Shown one piece after another: positions 26,101-41,000 of a stretch of DNA of 64,000 nucleotides. The DNA lies in contig JACATO010002220.1 of NCBI GenBank assembly GCA_018389105.1, positions 124,001 to 188,000 on the forward strand, given 5' to 3'. The position numbers and the translations under genes are program-made. This stretch comes from Nautilus pompilius (Eukaryota > Mollusca > Cephalopoda > Nautilida > Nautilidae). The notes beneath the pieces are model-generated. The model did not search any database, was not told where the DNA came from, and saw nothing but the letters and a program-made list of their open reading frames with translations. Position 1 is the first letter of the stretch. Each line of letters starts with the position of its first letter.

Positions 26101-29100
26101 CTGTCTCGCTATGTAATGATTAATGCCTGCAGCTAGTAAACTAATAACTAGTATCTGCAACTAATGTAATAATATTAACATTCAAAAAGTAGCAGGTCAA
26201 TCTTAATTTTAACTAAAACAAGAACATGGATCAACATAAAGGTAAAAACAGTCAAATGCCCGGATGTTTCAGGCAGTGCCATGTTCTACTTCAGCTGATG
26301 AAAGAAGTTTCGCTTACAGATTTCTTACCTTTTATAATTCTTTAAAATTTGTTGTTGTATCTTGATCTCTGTAACTGAAAAAAGCTTGTTGAAAATTTTT
26401 AGAAACAGTATGTGGAATAATTATGAAGCTTAACTTTAAGATTTTTTCAACACCGTTGCCGAACACTTATCTGGTGTCGCCTCCAGAGTTGACCCCTGCC
26501 AAAACTTCCTTGTACAGATTAGTGACCGTGGCGTCGTTAAGAGGCACATTTCCGTTTTAAAATAGCAAACAAAAATCAAAAGAATGTTTTTTGTTTGTTT
26601 TATGGATTGTCTGCTCCAGGAGTATGCTTGTAGTGGGAACAGATGATAATGTTGTCATACCTTGTTGGCTTCTCAAGGCCCTTGGGACATTTCATGCAGT
26701 TTCATTAACAAGTAGGAGGATCCTACAGAGGAACTTTGAGGAGCCTTGTTGCTTGGAGCCTTTTAAAGAGAGGAGGACCAAATATTGTGATGTTCGTGGT
26801 GGGTTAGGGAATAGATAAAAGATTTATCTTGAAATTAAGTTGTAGACTAGCATGCTGTACTAAATAGATTATCTTTGTTTATTTACAGAGCAGTGTTAAT
26901 ACCATTATAAACAATTAATCAATTCATATGATAGGAGCAATTATCTAAAATTACAATTGTGTCGTTACTTGTAAAATTATGTTCAGCAGCTTTACTTGGC
27001 TATAGAAGATTTTGACGTCAGGATGGTACACCAGAAGACCGGAATCTGAAAACTCAGATATCAGTTTATATTTCTGTAAATTGAAAGGTCAGTTGCTGCT
27101 AGTGAAAAAAAAAATAGAATAAGTATGGATAACTATTTTTAAGAAATCTAAAACCCAGCCAACTGTCTTAAATGCCTTAAAGACATTTCTAAGTATATTT
27201 GTTTGAGAAAGCAACAGAATTTTTTTTTCAAAGTTTCTTCAGCAAAAATTACACATTGTATCAGAAGAAAAGGTGTTAAAGCCCATACACTATACACTTG
27301 ATCATTAGTTTGTCCAAACATGTGAACAGTGTGGGATCAGCCCTTTAGAGGTCCAGGATTTGCTAGAATATGTAGATGGGCCAGTGAACCAAACTCAGAC
27401 AGAATTAGGCTGAATTTAATATCTTTTTAGGTTACAAACACAATGGCTGAGTCGATTCTGGCCAGATGAAAAACTAAATTTTATGCTATAAGTTGAAATA
27501 ATCATTTATTATGATAGTGTTACCCTAAGACTGTCTAATACTTTATTTATCAAAGTTCAAAATCACCTGGATTACTCAGTATGAATTTTAACCCTTTAAG
27601 GAGTTTGCTCTTATATTTGCAGGAAGCAGGTATTTAAAAGAATAATCCCATAAATATATGTTTCTAAGTTTTACACGCTATAGGAAGCCAATGTGTATGT
27701 AATTTTATGGAATTACTCTCTCAGGATTAATACCCCACTCTGTAAATATAAAGATATATTCCCCAAAGGGCTAATAATTACTTAATGTTTACATTCATAA
27801 TACTTTAGAATCTATTAATGTTTTTTTTATTTTGTTTAAAAAAAAAAAGAATCTCCTAAAGGGTCTATTCCTACTAATTTCTATTTAATCAACTTGGATT
27901 TATCTCTGGGGGAACTCCGTTGAAAGAACACACGGTTGTAAAGAATCTGTTGAGTTTTCAATGCCCCCTTTTCCCTCCCTAACCCTAACCTACACACCTC
28001 GTATTCCAAAAATATAAGCCTAACAAGGATCTTATCAGAGTTGTGCCATATTTTTATAAAAATAATTTTTGGTTTTAAAAAAAGGAAGCGTGTAATCAAT
28101 TCTTTGAATGCTTTTCAAATTGTTACCATCCTCTGCTTTCTCTCTTGATTGTGGTCAGAAATTCACCATCCTCATCGCGTCTATAACTGTAGCTAGCTAG
28201 CTTAACTCTTTAGGTGATTTCAGAGAGTATCAAATATTAAAAAGCGGTGTCAAATTTAGTTCAAGAAAGAATTAAGTTCAGTTTTTGTTTTGCATGCTGG
28301 CATGAGATTAGAGCATGATTTGGAAAGAAAACTTCTAGAAAGCCACTTCCACATGCGCACATGCAACAAAGCAAGGGAAAAAAAATTGCTGTTTTCAGTA
28401 TCTATACTCTTTGTAAAATGTATATGTATATATTGGACAAAATAATGCTATTTATACAATATATATTGTTGACAGTTTTTAAAGATAAAGTGAGTATTTG
28501 AAAATTAATTTTGGATTGTTCTATTGTATAAAATAGCAATCACAGTTACTGGTAAACACCACTGATGCTAGTCACCTTTTCAGTAGTATAATTCAGTATT
28601 TGTCTCGTGTTTTTTAGTTCAAATTTCTTTATCATTTTTCTCGCTTTATCTTTAACGTTGTTAAGTGTGAAACATCGATCACATGGTATCGTTTACCTGC
28701 TTAGTTTCTTTGGCTTTAAATGTTTTTGTTTTTTTTTTTAAGAAAAAAAAGAAAAAACTTAAAACTGATTATATCGGTACTTTCAATTTAAACTATTTCA
28801 GTGGAAATCAAATTTAAATACCCTTCTAGCAAGTTAATCAGGGGAAACAATTTGTTTTGATTCGTAATTGGATGTAGCCGATTTTATAAAAGCAACAAGG
28901 GATAGAATAAGGTAAAAAGGAATCCAGCTAACCAACCAGATATCCTTACTGAGATGCCATGAAGACTTCATGGGTTTTGAAACTGGTAATATTTAGTTGT
29001 TTCATTTTCTAGTTGTCGTCTTTTTTCCCTCTGTTGCTATAAAGCACTGTCGAACAGCCAAGCTAATTTTAACACATGCTGCTTCCTGATTAAAACACTT

Positions 29101-32100
29101 CTTGCCAAAGATTGGAAATGCAGAAAAAAAAAGGGATAGGCATAAGTAAATCTTTTCAAATTGAAGTGTGGTACATTTAGAAAAAAAAGTACATCTGGGA
29201 CTGCATCAGGCAGGAAAAGGTTGTGTTTAAAGACACTGAAACCAAATGGGAATTATCCTAGTTACCTCAGATAACAAAATAACCTGTCGTATATGCTTCT
29301 ATAATAACACATGACTTTGACAGACCCTTGTATTAATATTTAGCTAGAAAATAAATAAATAAATTGGCACTATACATATGTAACAAAATAGAAAAGAGAA
29401 CTGCTTAATTTTACAGCGTAGTTTTAATTCTTATTTACCCGGTGTTTGTGTATATCTCAGACATGGCGTCTGCATATCTGAATGTTCGGAAAAAACGTTA
29501 ACGTGGTGTTTCTTTTTAGATGTCTCACAACAGAACTAAAAGCCAAATACTTGTTTGTTTATATTTATTTTTGATGACAGTTTAGTTTACAGTTGTGGAG
29601 TTTGAAAGCTGTAGGCTCCTCGTTCATTTTATAGAGAGAAACTGAGAGAGCTTTGAAATCTAAAATTAAAAAAAAAACAACAAAATCTTATTGGTTCTGA
29701 TTTGCTGTCCATGCTGCAATAAACACCTACTCCTTACTTCAGCCTCAAAAAAGTTATAAAACCTTCTATTTGTCTGCAATCATAAAAAATACCAAATAAA
29801 CGCTCACCCGCTTCCTCATGGATATTTTGGCACATGACTTCAAAGTCTTTTTCACTATTAAAATATCCATGCCAGCCATTAACAGGCTGTTCAGTCGTAG
29901 TATTTGCTTATTGTTTGTTGACTAACCTCCCTACATACTCACATCGTGTCCCCATAGTGTTCACACGGTATTTCGCCTTGTTTGGTAATTTTTTGGAAGG
30001 CGCTCTTTGTTTGGACATGTGACTGTCACATTGCTGATCATGTGATGCTTTGTATTTAAGTGACACGTGCTTACAGTGATTGTGACACATCATAATTTGC
30101 TGTGCCTCTATGTATTTTCTATTATGACGCCAATTATTTCCTATGGATCCACTTATTCATTTGAAATTCTAGACAGCAAGCTACGAGATCAAGTTCAAAC
30201 TATATGCTGCAAATGATGCAGAACCTAAAACAGGACAGCAAGGAAATTCTGTGTGGATATAAAAAATTTCAGTTGATATAACAAGGAAACTGATTATGGG
30301 TCTGCCCAAAATGAGAAAGTGACAAAAGCTTTGAGATGCTGAAATAGATATACATTTGTTAAATTTCTTTATTGCTTTTCCAAACCTTGTGATTGTGGCA
30401 TCCATATGACAGGAAAACAGATGGAACTGGTGGCATGGGAAAATTTTACTGCTACCGCTGGCCACAGAGATTTTCATGCAATTTCTGAGAGACAGAAAAT
30501 AACTTTTGCTCAGGAGGAAAAGGCAGAAATATTCCACTGATACACTGTTAGAATGTGAGTATCTTACGAATACTTCATGCTGATATTGGAGACATGAATA
30601 AAAACAGCCTGTTCTTTTGGAATTTACTTAGAGTGTACTGGACTGATGCAGTAAGTTGCAACTTAGATGTTGCAATGGCTGTCAGACAAATAATCCAAGT
30701 GAAATGGGATGACTGGATGGTAAATGAAAAGCACGCCTATATGAGAAAGCCAGAGATGTGCCACCTCTCCTTGTGGGTTAAGGGTATGTGTAATTCCTTG
30801 TCTTCTGTTATGATTAAGAAATGTTTCAAGAAGATCAGCATATCCAGCACCTTTGATGGGTGGCTTTCTATCCAGACACTGATGGATTGGAGCTTCCAGG
30901 ATTCATGCAACAAGATTGCAGGGTGTCAAATGTGGAGAGAAAATGACCAAGTGTGATGTCAAGGACAAAAGCTAGAACAACTGCCGCAACAAAGTCTATG
31001 GTGATGTTGAAAAGGGGCAGCAGTGCAATTAGATCTGGTGATAAAACTTATACCAAGTGCAGTTGATTTGCACCCATTCCTTTTTAAATTTTTGCCCTAT
31101 CTCTTTCTTGTCAGGGTGGTCACCTTTCCGGGTTGTGCAGTTATCTTCCTGCACGTCATTGACGAAGCTGCTGAGTAAAATGGCTTCAATAACATTTAAA
31201 TGTATTTTTTTCTTCTTCTATCATTCTCTCATTGCACATCGATCTATCTTCTCTCTGTCATGTTCCTTCCATGTTACTTGGTGTGTATTCTCGCGTTGTC
31301 AGGTTCCTGCCAGTTACAGGAAAGTTTAGTTTCGGTTTTAGCATACTGACTTTCTAAGCCCTAATACCCGCCGCCCATCCTCTAACTTCTAAATTTTGAT
31401 GAGTTCCAGCAAATGTTTAATTGGCGATTAGAACCAGTATACTATATAACAATGTTGTGACTAGAAACTCTGCTGCAGATAATTTATTTTGTGTGTGTGT
31501 GGGGGGGGGGGGGCTACTATATGTTTGATCTACCTTATAATAATAGAGATACTTTAGCAGGATTGAAACTAAGGTGTTGGTAATTCAGATTTGTTAGATC
31601 AGAAATTCTGACAGTTGCATTCTTTAATTTAAATAGCTTCTCCTTTGTGTCTGTACTTCCATTCAGAAACTATGTAGTTTTAAATTTGCTCATTATTATT
31701 CATATCACTCTAATATTATTATTATTATTTTGTAGTTATGGTTTGTTTGTTTTTTGTTGTTTTTTTCTTTAAGGGGAGGTAACCCGTACTACAGGCTGTA
31801 AGGGAAGGCCAGTAGCTAAGCTTTTGCCGATTAGTCGGGGTGTCTACAGTGGGTAATTACAACTGACATCGGAATACTTTTTAAAGACATTTTTCAAAGA
31901 TGGGGAACCTGCCAGAATGTTAGCCTTACTGCACACATTGTTTGGAATTATAATAGTAGTAGTAGTTGGCTTTTTTTCTCCTTGTTCTTAACCGAGATTC
32001 TGACAAAACAGCCAAAACGTAACTTTGGTGTGGAGTGGAGGGAATGCTGGTGGGAGGGGGGGTGGGAATTTGCTTACAAGGACGCCGTCGCTGCTGAAGA

Positions 32101-35100
32101 TGTGTTCTGTGAGTCTGCCGTTGGGGTTTGCTTTTTGACTTGTATTAGAAGAGAACTGTGGAAATCACGGCCATGGTTGTCTGGCCAAAACCTGATCTTT
32201 ACTAATTTTGCATAGGGTTTCTCATTTCTCCAAACTTTTCACACAATTTCCTACCCCCGCATCCAGTGGTCCGTTTGTGTGGAGCCTCAGTTTCTGTTGA
32301 CTTGTTAGATCTGCAATTTTTAAAAAAAAAAACAAAAAGTTGATTTCTAACCTTCCTGTTCCTTCCTAAGTTTGGGGTTGTTGAGCCAGCAGCGGCTCAA
32401 CTTTATTTTACTTTTACTTACTTACTTTTAACATGTGTAAGACCTCATCAGTATTAGGTATGTACTGAAATGCTAAGAAAACTTTTTTTAAATGCATAAC
32501 AGATATCACTCCCCTACTCTTATTACCACCTTCTGTGGGAATTGCTTGGAAAGAAGAGTTTTTTGTTGTAGTTAGTTAAAGGGCCTGTTGAATGGCAGCC
32601 TGAACTCTGCAATTGGTACAGTAAATGTGTTCTGCAACCACACTGGTTCTTATAAAGAAATGCAGTTAAGAGTAGAACAACTGCACAGTTAAGGAATTTT
32701 AATCTATCTCTTTTTTTTTTTTTAAATAGTGTTGACATTGTATAAGAGGGAATCAAGGTCAGATGTATGGTAGGAAGGCAATAACCTAGCTTCTGAAACG
32801 AACAAAAGCCCATATAGTTCTAATATATTCATGATTCAGCTTCAAGGTTAAATCACCTAATCGCAAGTTACACACAAGAATTAAGTTGGACGGTTGGTCG
32901 AAGGCTTGAGTTTGAATCCCAGTCGGTGCCAACTTGGTTTTCTCCAGGCGAGTAGGTTTTCTCTAGTTTCCTCCCAAACATAAAAATGAAGAGTTCTGGT
33001 AGAGTTTTCTAGGTGTTCAGATAGTAAGCTACTTGGTATTTCTGGGTATATCTTGACCAGCAGGTTACACTACTTTAAAGTGCAGTTTCTGTGCGGGCAA
33101 GTAGCATTAGCTATACCTTAAACAAACTCTAAATTTGCGAACAGCCACCTTCACTTACCAGAGGTAGTCATCTTAGATGAATCGGGTAATTGATGTTTTT
33201 GTAACTATCGAGAAATCCTTCTTTTCAGTGAGAATACTAATAATTATGATGTCAGAATCCACACACCTTATCATTTTGCACAACTGTGCCATGCATACAG
33301 TTGTTTACGCTCTACTTGGCAGGAAAGTATCAAAGTTAAAATTTTCTTGAAATTAACGATATTACTAATTATGACAAAAAAAACTCGCAATAATTACATT
33401 ATTTATAGACGGGCTTCATTTTTTTTTTAAGTATATCTGGATTGTATTGTTATTATTATTTTATGATAGTTTTCTTTTAAAATATATTTACTACCTCTTT
33501 TGCCTTCCATTATACTTTTCTCATACAAAATGGCTTTACCCTCCTGTGAGGTCAGAGTGGATTTTGAGTCATTAATGGAATGTAGCTACTTATCACTGTT
33601 GTTGTTAAAATTTACAATTCCTCCTAAAGTATTGTTAGTTTTATTTAATTCTCAGTTTTATTTACATAAATTATTACATTTATTCTTGCTTTTCATTCAG
33701 CAGACCCTTTATCATCATTTTAACCAACAGACATTTGAAACTATTATTTGTGTAGCATGTTCTAGAAATCCTAAATTTCTGTTGAGTCTTTTGCTTTTTT
33801 AAAAAAAAAAAATAGCTGAGTTTTGAAGATAATTAGATTACTTACGTTTATAATTTGCAATTCATTTTCTTTGACTATAAATTTTTTTCCAGTTTCATTG
33901 AGGATGGATTCTCCTTCAAGTAAGTAAGGACACAGTCCAAATATTTTGTTTTTCCTTGCTTGCTTGATTTTGATCTTAAAGAGGAATGCTGGGGTCCAGG
34001 CCGCCTTCTGTATACAGTATTAGAATTTATATTTCAATTTCATGGACTAACTGACAGACAGATGAGTGCTCTTGGCAAAAGGGGTCTTCCCACAAAATTT
34101 TAAAGATCAACAACCCACTAGGGGACATCTGTGTAAACTTTCTCTGCCCTAGGAGAATGAAACTCTGCTATCATTTCAAAAAAAACAGAAAAAAAAAAAA
34201 ACTTGCTTGCAAGGGGATAACAGCTAGGAAAAACCGTCTTAGGTGATAAATGTCAAAATATTTTTAAAAAAACTTTGGTAACTTTTCCTATTGTTTTTCC
34301 AGGCACATTATTATATTAAAGTGCCCACTGTCAATTATATTCTTTTGACTGTGTGTAGGGAAACTAAGATTCTGTTGCCACATCACTACAGAAAGGTCTC
34401 ACTGACAAGTCGTCTTTGAGATGACGTCACACTGGAACGCCAGCACGTATTCAGTAGACTTACCAAAATGATTACAATTGATGAATTTGTAATTCCATTA
34501 ATTTTTTTACTTGTTTACGGTAACTGTGGCTTTTTCTTTAAGAGATGAGGAATAGTTAAAGCATAGATGCTTTCTTTCTTCATTATTATTATTATTATTC
34601 TATTATTATTATTGTTATCTTAAAATGCATTTAATAATTAAATTTCTATCTTTTTTCTTTAATAATGTTTTTCATCTTAATCCATGGTACCTTAAGACCA
34701 TTTCTGATTTACTTAATAAATGTACCTAGTTTTTCTGGGAACTGTATAAAAATTTTATAGTATATATATATATAAACAAAAATTGCAGTAGTTGCAGTAG
34801 ATAAAAATGAAATCACCATAACAACAACAAGAAATCCTTTATTAACATTTTTTTTTTTGAAGAAAAATCATATTTCTAAGAAATTATGCTATTCTTAAGA
34901 ATGCTTACATTTTGGATGTTGGAATGGAACTATATATTCTAAATTATGTAACACAGTGGCCTGAATTACAGTATCATTTTTCCTTCAATTCTCATTGAAA
35001 TGTGCATAGGCTAACGTTAAATTTTTGGAAAGTAAGCTGTCTTTCATTTCTTTTTTATTTCTTAATCATTTCACCTTCATTTTTCTCTAGTAACTGTCTG

Positions 35101-38022
35101 ATGCTAAAGAAAGGTGATAATTTTGTTTAAATGCTGTATATAGAAGGAAATGTCGCAGAATGGTGAAACGTTTACATGGTGTTGATTTAAGTGGTTGCAA
35201 GGTTCAAAATTCAGGTAGCATGTTGAGACAGGTGCTGGAAGAACTTGTGCGTGTATTGTAATTGAGTTTGATACAAAGAAACCCAGTTGTACGTAAATTC
35301 CAACTATAAGTCTGTCTTCATCTTTCAAGTAAAAGAAGAAAGCATTATCTCTAAGTATCGATAATAAATAACTTAATAACACCAAACTTTATTTGAGCTG
35401 TTGGCAGGTGTGTGCGTGTAGTGTTCACAGATTTCTCTGCTTGCCAAAGTGACAAACTGCCAAGTTCATTTTCTTGCTAAATGATTTTAAACCAATGTTG
35501 ACTGACAGTAGAACCGTATTTTAAGAAGAATATATATGTAAAAAAAGAAAACAACAACATCGAAGTGGTAGATTATCAGAGCACACAGCTTTCCAGCTTG
35601 TCATGGTTGCAGCCATGTTTTTTGCCCATACTATGGATCAGCATGGTTCCACTCTCTTCTTTGCCAGCTTGTTCTTTGTGGATTCCTCCTACAAATCAGA
35701 GAAATCCAGTAGAGGTGCTACTGGCCCCTGCTACTAGCATTTGATGGTTGTGGAAGAGTTCTCTATGCTTGATCCTGGGGACTTCATTTTAAATAATTTC
35801 TCTTCCTCAAAGTACCAAGGTATTTTGTTGGACAGAAAGAAAAGCTGGTCCATAAGTTTCAAACTGATACTGATAGTAAATTGGTTATTACAAGTAAATA
35901 CTGATTGATTTGAATGATTGTGGACCAACCATTAGATGACTGACAGCTTAGTGGCTTGGCACAGTATAGAAGCCATGCACCGCCCTCTTAGAAAGAAAAT
36001 TATTTATAACATTCTACTTTTATACCAGGCAGTCTATAATACTTACAATACTATTATACTGACCTTTTTCTGGCAGTTTTGCTTTTATTTTGTTGATACA
36101 AACACATGCACGCACGTGCACACACATACATTCTTTATTAATTTTCACATTAATATCTTGTCATAGAAAAGTTAAGGAAACACAGGCTGCGGTAACTGTA
36201 TACATGCCTAGGTCCTGTGCTTGTCCAGCAAAGTTATCATGCAGTGCGTATATTTGAAAGACTAATAAAGCGTAGCTATAAATTCCATGCCGAGATATCA
36301 AAGGACGTGCTAGAAACTTGTTATATGCTAGTTAAGGTGGTGGTTGTAAACAGGGATCAGTTATGTAAAATAATGCATGCTGTGCAGAGAGAAATTTAAA
36401 TCTATTACAACGGATGGAGTTTTGTGATGCTGTATTTACATATACGTGGTCCAGTCAAAATGTTCTGGGACTAAATTTATTCTTACAAAACTAATAGGGC
36501 AACACATTTAATGAAATTTATTGCCTCAAAGTAGTCTCTTGATTGAACACAGTGATTCAAGCTGTCCTGCCATTTTGAAGCATCTCTGTTACTCTTCTTT
36601 TGGGATGGCTTTCAGTTTTCAGGTTGCGTATTGGATGATGGTGGGCACATCCTGAAATCTCTTTCCTTTCTAAGGTGTTTCCAGTCTGGAGAACGGAAAA
36701 AATTCCTTTGGCGCCAAATCTCAGGAAGCAGTGGAATGTTGTGCTCGGCCAAAAATTTTCTTGTGTAGAGAGGTGAATGTGATAACATACACCTGGCTCC
36801 TTCGAGTCAGACATTTTACAATGAGACAGAAAAATAAACACATTTGTGCGCAAAGCAACGTGTCACTCAAGACTGAGACAAAATGGCAGCTTCCTGCCTG
36901 AAGTGTGATGTCAGCAAGTGTTGCCAACAATGCCCCTCGTAGTATACTTAATTTCCCTACAATAGATTTAGTCCTGGAACTTTTTGATCAGATCTTGTAT
37001 TTATTTTTTATCGTTTTTATTCAAATGACTATCTCCAATATTTGACAAAAATCATTCTAGGAGGCATGGTTATGGGCTTATTTGAATGAAATCTGTGTAG
37101 TGATTTTATTGTTTTTCTTTCTGAGAATGTTAGGTAAATATCAAAACTTTTCCATTCTGTTTTGTTTCCTAGTCATTTATTATATTTATTTTTTTTTTGT
37201 TGGTTCAAGTTGTACAGATGTTTTTTCACTAGTGACATCAAATAAATGTTTCTCCTTTCTGACTGACTTGGCCTGGGCTCCATCTAGAATAGTTGCAAGG
37301 GTAAGTGAGATGTCTGCCTTGGTTTTAAACTGATTGGACTGGTGGGTTACAGGATATCCAGCTTGGTTCCCATTTGGAAGTTGAACACCTGAGCATCATA
37401 ACAGTGCATTAAAAAGTGGGTCCAGGGCACCTGCTGTTTTTTATCATCTCATCTCATTGTCTTACAAAACAATGCAGCTTTGCATAATCTTCTGTTTTAA
37501 TGTATTGCTTATTATTATTATTATTATTATTATGCGTTTACTGCATGCATGCATCTGTATTTTATGATGGAATAGATAAAACATGTTTTAAAGTTAAAAC
37601 AAATGGATTATCCAATTTAATATGGATATCCAATTTAAATATATTTATGTAGTTTTCAAAATCATCTTAGGTAAATTTTACATGTATTGAGATAATAAAA
37701 AAGGCATTATAATAGTTCTCATTATCTTTGTTACTGAGTTTATTAGGCTCCAAAGGAACAATTTATCATCAATGCTGTCATTACTATTTATAGTGATGGA
37801 AAACTGAATAACAAAATAGTTTTTTTTAAATTTTGAATTTCCTGTAACTTGCTACACAAAAGTTTCTTTCATGAAAAAAAAAACTAGAGAGAGAGAAATT
37901 AGTTCTTAAACTGACTGATATTTTCCATGCTTAATTTTATAATGCAATGAGCTTTTATCAGAGAACCTACAAAATTTTGTTAGCCTTATTTTCAGAAATG
38001 AACTATTTTAAAATAAGTTCAA

Positions 38023-38076
<54 letters not shown>

Positions 38077-41000
38077 GGCCACTCTTGATACTGCTGCAGT
38101 TTTTGTGTCAGACTAGAGCTATCTTAGCACTATTGTAGACAAAATTGAACTCTCTTCATGAACTAGTCGGTGAGTGTAGCAAACTGGTTCATTGATGATT
38201 CTTCTTTTTTCACTTTGTTAGCATCATAACTCCTCTCTCCTCTCTCTCTCTCTCTCCCCCTCCCTGTCTTTTGTTTTCTCAATCAGGAAATTAAAAATAT
38301 GTAATCTTTCCCAAATAAGCTTTTGGAACCCCAGGATGTGTGGTATATTGTTTGACCTGTCTAAATTTTGCAGATACCTAGAACGAGAAGAAAGTTTTTG
38401 CATGGAGTCAGAGAATATGTATATTATACATAGGCTTATTTGTGTTGCCCTTTTCTGCTTTTTAAAACAAATAAGCACAGATTTTTGTGAGTAAAAATTA
38501 ATTGTTTTGGTAAAACATTTAAAATCCCTTCTTCCAAAAAAAAAAAAAAGATTTTTGTGTGGAAGTGCAGGTGCCAGGTCAGTGGGATCTTTCATTAGAT
38601 TACATTAATTGCTCTAAAACATCAGGAGTTTTACTTTCGCCAAGGCTTGAGACACTGTTGAATGAATTGCTGTTTGGGTACGAGTATCTGTAATCCCAAA
38701 GAAAGGCTTCAAAACCTTATGCCACCTAGTTCACCTTTTCACTGGTTTGAAAAGAGAAGTGTTTGAAATTTACCAACTTTTTTTTTTCTGCTAAAGAGCA
38801 AAAGTACACTGGCTTCCAAAAGTTCAGCACAAAAAATAAAATTTCTAAAATGGTTGGTTTTATGTACTAAACGATTAACACACAACTTTTCATCACGTAC
38901 CAACTTTTATCAAAGAATTATGCAAATTATGAATAAACTATAGGGATATGTAAAGGGAAATGAGCAGGGACCAGATCAAGAAACTAGGAAATTTTAACAA
39001 AGAATGAATGAGAGGTAGTCATTAGTGGATATGCTTTCTTCTGAAGGTAATACATGACTCAGTAGCTTTGTATACCAACAAGAGCAGTTGGCATTGTCTT
39101 ATCAAAGAAATTTGCATTTCTTAGAGGGTTTTGTAGGGAGGCAACACATTTTTCTAGAGCATTCCAAAGAGTTTTAATGGGATTTAACTCAGGAAAACAC
39201 ACTGGCCACGTTATGCGTATAGTGGTTTGGTCTTGAAGATATTGGTCAACTACACATGCCATATGTGAACAAGCATTATCAACCATTAAATGAAATTATT
39301 TCCAATCATGCTTTGCTTTTTATTTACTATGTTTAACCCTCTTAGGTGCAAGTGAGGTGCACTGTATTTTTTTTTATTTGGTGGTGTTTGTAGAGAATAG
39401 AACTTGAGGGACAGCCCTATCACATTCCTTTGGAGAGTTTTAAGTATGCAGTCACACAGCTGTTCTGACTAATATTTGAATGGGTGTTGGCATAGCACAT
39501 CTTTATTCTTTTAATAAAGTCTTCCCTGAAGTTGGGGGCTTTAAGTGTCTTAAACTAATGACCCCAATCTATTCTGTCACTTGTCTTTACTGGATTGGTC
39601 TGGTGCCAGAAAGGCAGCAGGAAGTTATCAATTTCTACTTTGCAAGATTTCTCTGATCAGTTTGAGAGAGTCCTGTTTTGACCATCTTTGAACTATGTAG
39701 ATCTAAAATCTTTTATAAAATTCTGGCACGAAGCTCTAATCCCTCCCCCTAGGGTTTTATCATTATCTTGTTTGCCAATGAAAACTTATTTCTTAGATGT
39801 TTAGATGGCCTCAGCTTTCAAGCTATCCAGTCTACTTTCTAAGTTGCTTAGTGTCTGGCCCTAAGTGGCTGGACATGCCCCTTTGTTAATGAATAGTTTA
39901 GATCTTCCATTTCTGAGATGGTGTCAATCTTTAGTTTTTAGGCTATTAGCTCTACTTCCTTTAGTCTACAGGAGGCTTTGCTATACCTCATCTTTTGCAT
40001 CCTGTGCACTGGCGTTAGCTCCAGCTTTTCTGGTGTTTATCTCCCCTGGTCCTATTTTAATGGCATTAATTCTCTCTGTGTTGGGGCACCTATCAATGTA
40101 CTATGGAACTCCTTTTAAATTCAAGATTAGGGAGCACTCTGTAACCTGTTTAGGAAGTATTTTGTGCTGATACCCTTCAGCTTCCCTTCACCTGTGTTCC
40201 ACCGTAAAAGACGATCTGTAAATCTAATTGTTTTGCATTCTTTGATATTTCCAGAAATTTTCAATTGTTTTAACAAATTCTATTTCTACCAGAACAGTGT
40301 TATTCAATTTCCACCTTTCTGGTTGACTTGGCACCTGCCCTGACTTAAGGGTTATTTTAGCTTGATAACCTTGTGGATTATATCCTGGAGAAGGTAACCC
40401 TGTCTATCCAAGTAGCTGCACTGTGCCTATTTGACTAACTGGCGTGTGGTTTAACTACTGGGTGTCTATCTCTAAAGGCATCCTTTGGTCAAGTGGTGTG
40501 CACAGATTTTGATGCTGCACTTGGCCACACAAACATGTCCAATAATTAGTAACTGGGTCCTGCTTATCAAGCCCATGATTGGAGATGCAGTTAGTCTCCT
40601 GCTATTATGACACTATGTTGTGAGATATGATCAGTTTTTTTACTGTAAAAAAATGTATTGAGTTTTTTTGCTGAACTCTACATTTCCTCTGAATGTTGGG
40701 TGTGTAAGTTAAGCCTTTGAGTACCTGTGTTTCACCTGTTAGCTTCAGATTGACTAAGATTATTTGTTCATAATTATCACTACAGTAGGACATTATTTGA
40801 CTGGGCATTTAGAATGAACTAGCATGCTACACCATGTTTACAACTAGCGGTATCTGAACTAAAGACTTTCTAACTTTTTCACTGGTCAAATTTAATTGCT
40901 ATTTCTTTTTAATATTTAAGGCAGAGCTTCTGCAAGTAGGAGACACCTATTTTTTGTTTATCCAAATCTCTTAAGAAGAAATCAGAGTTGGACTTACACC

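Noticed and set aside
27977..27990. CCCTAACCCTAACC, telomere-like
   Set aside because: Only about two units, without an array; chance or part of a repeat.
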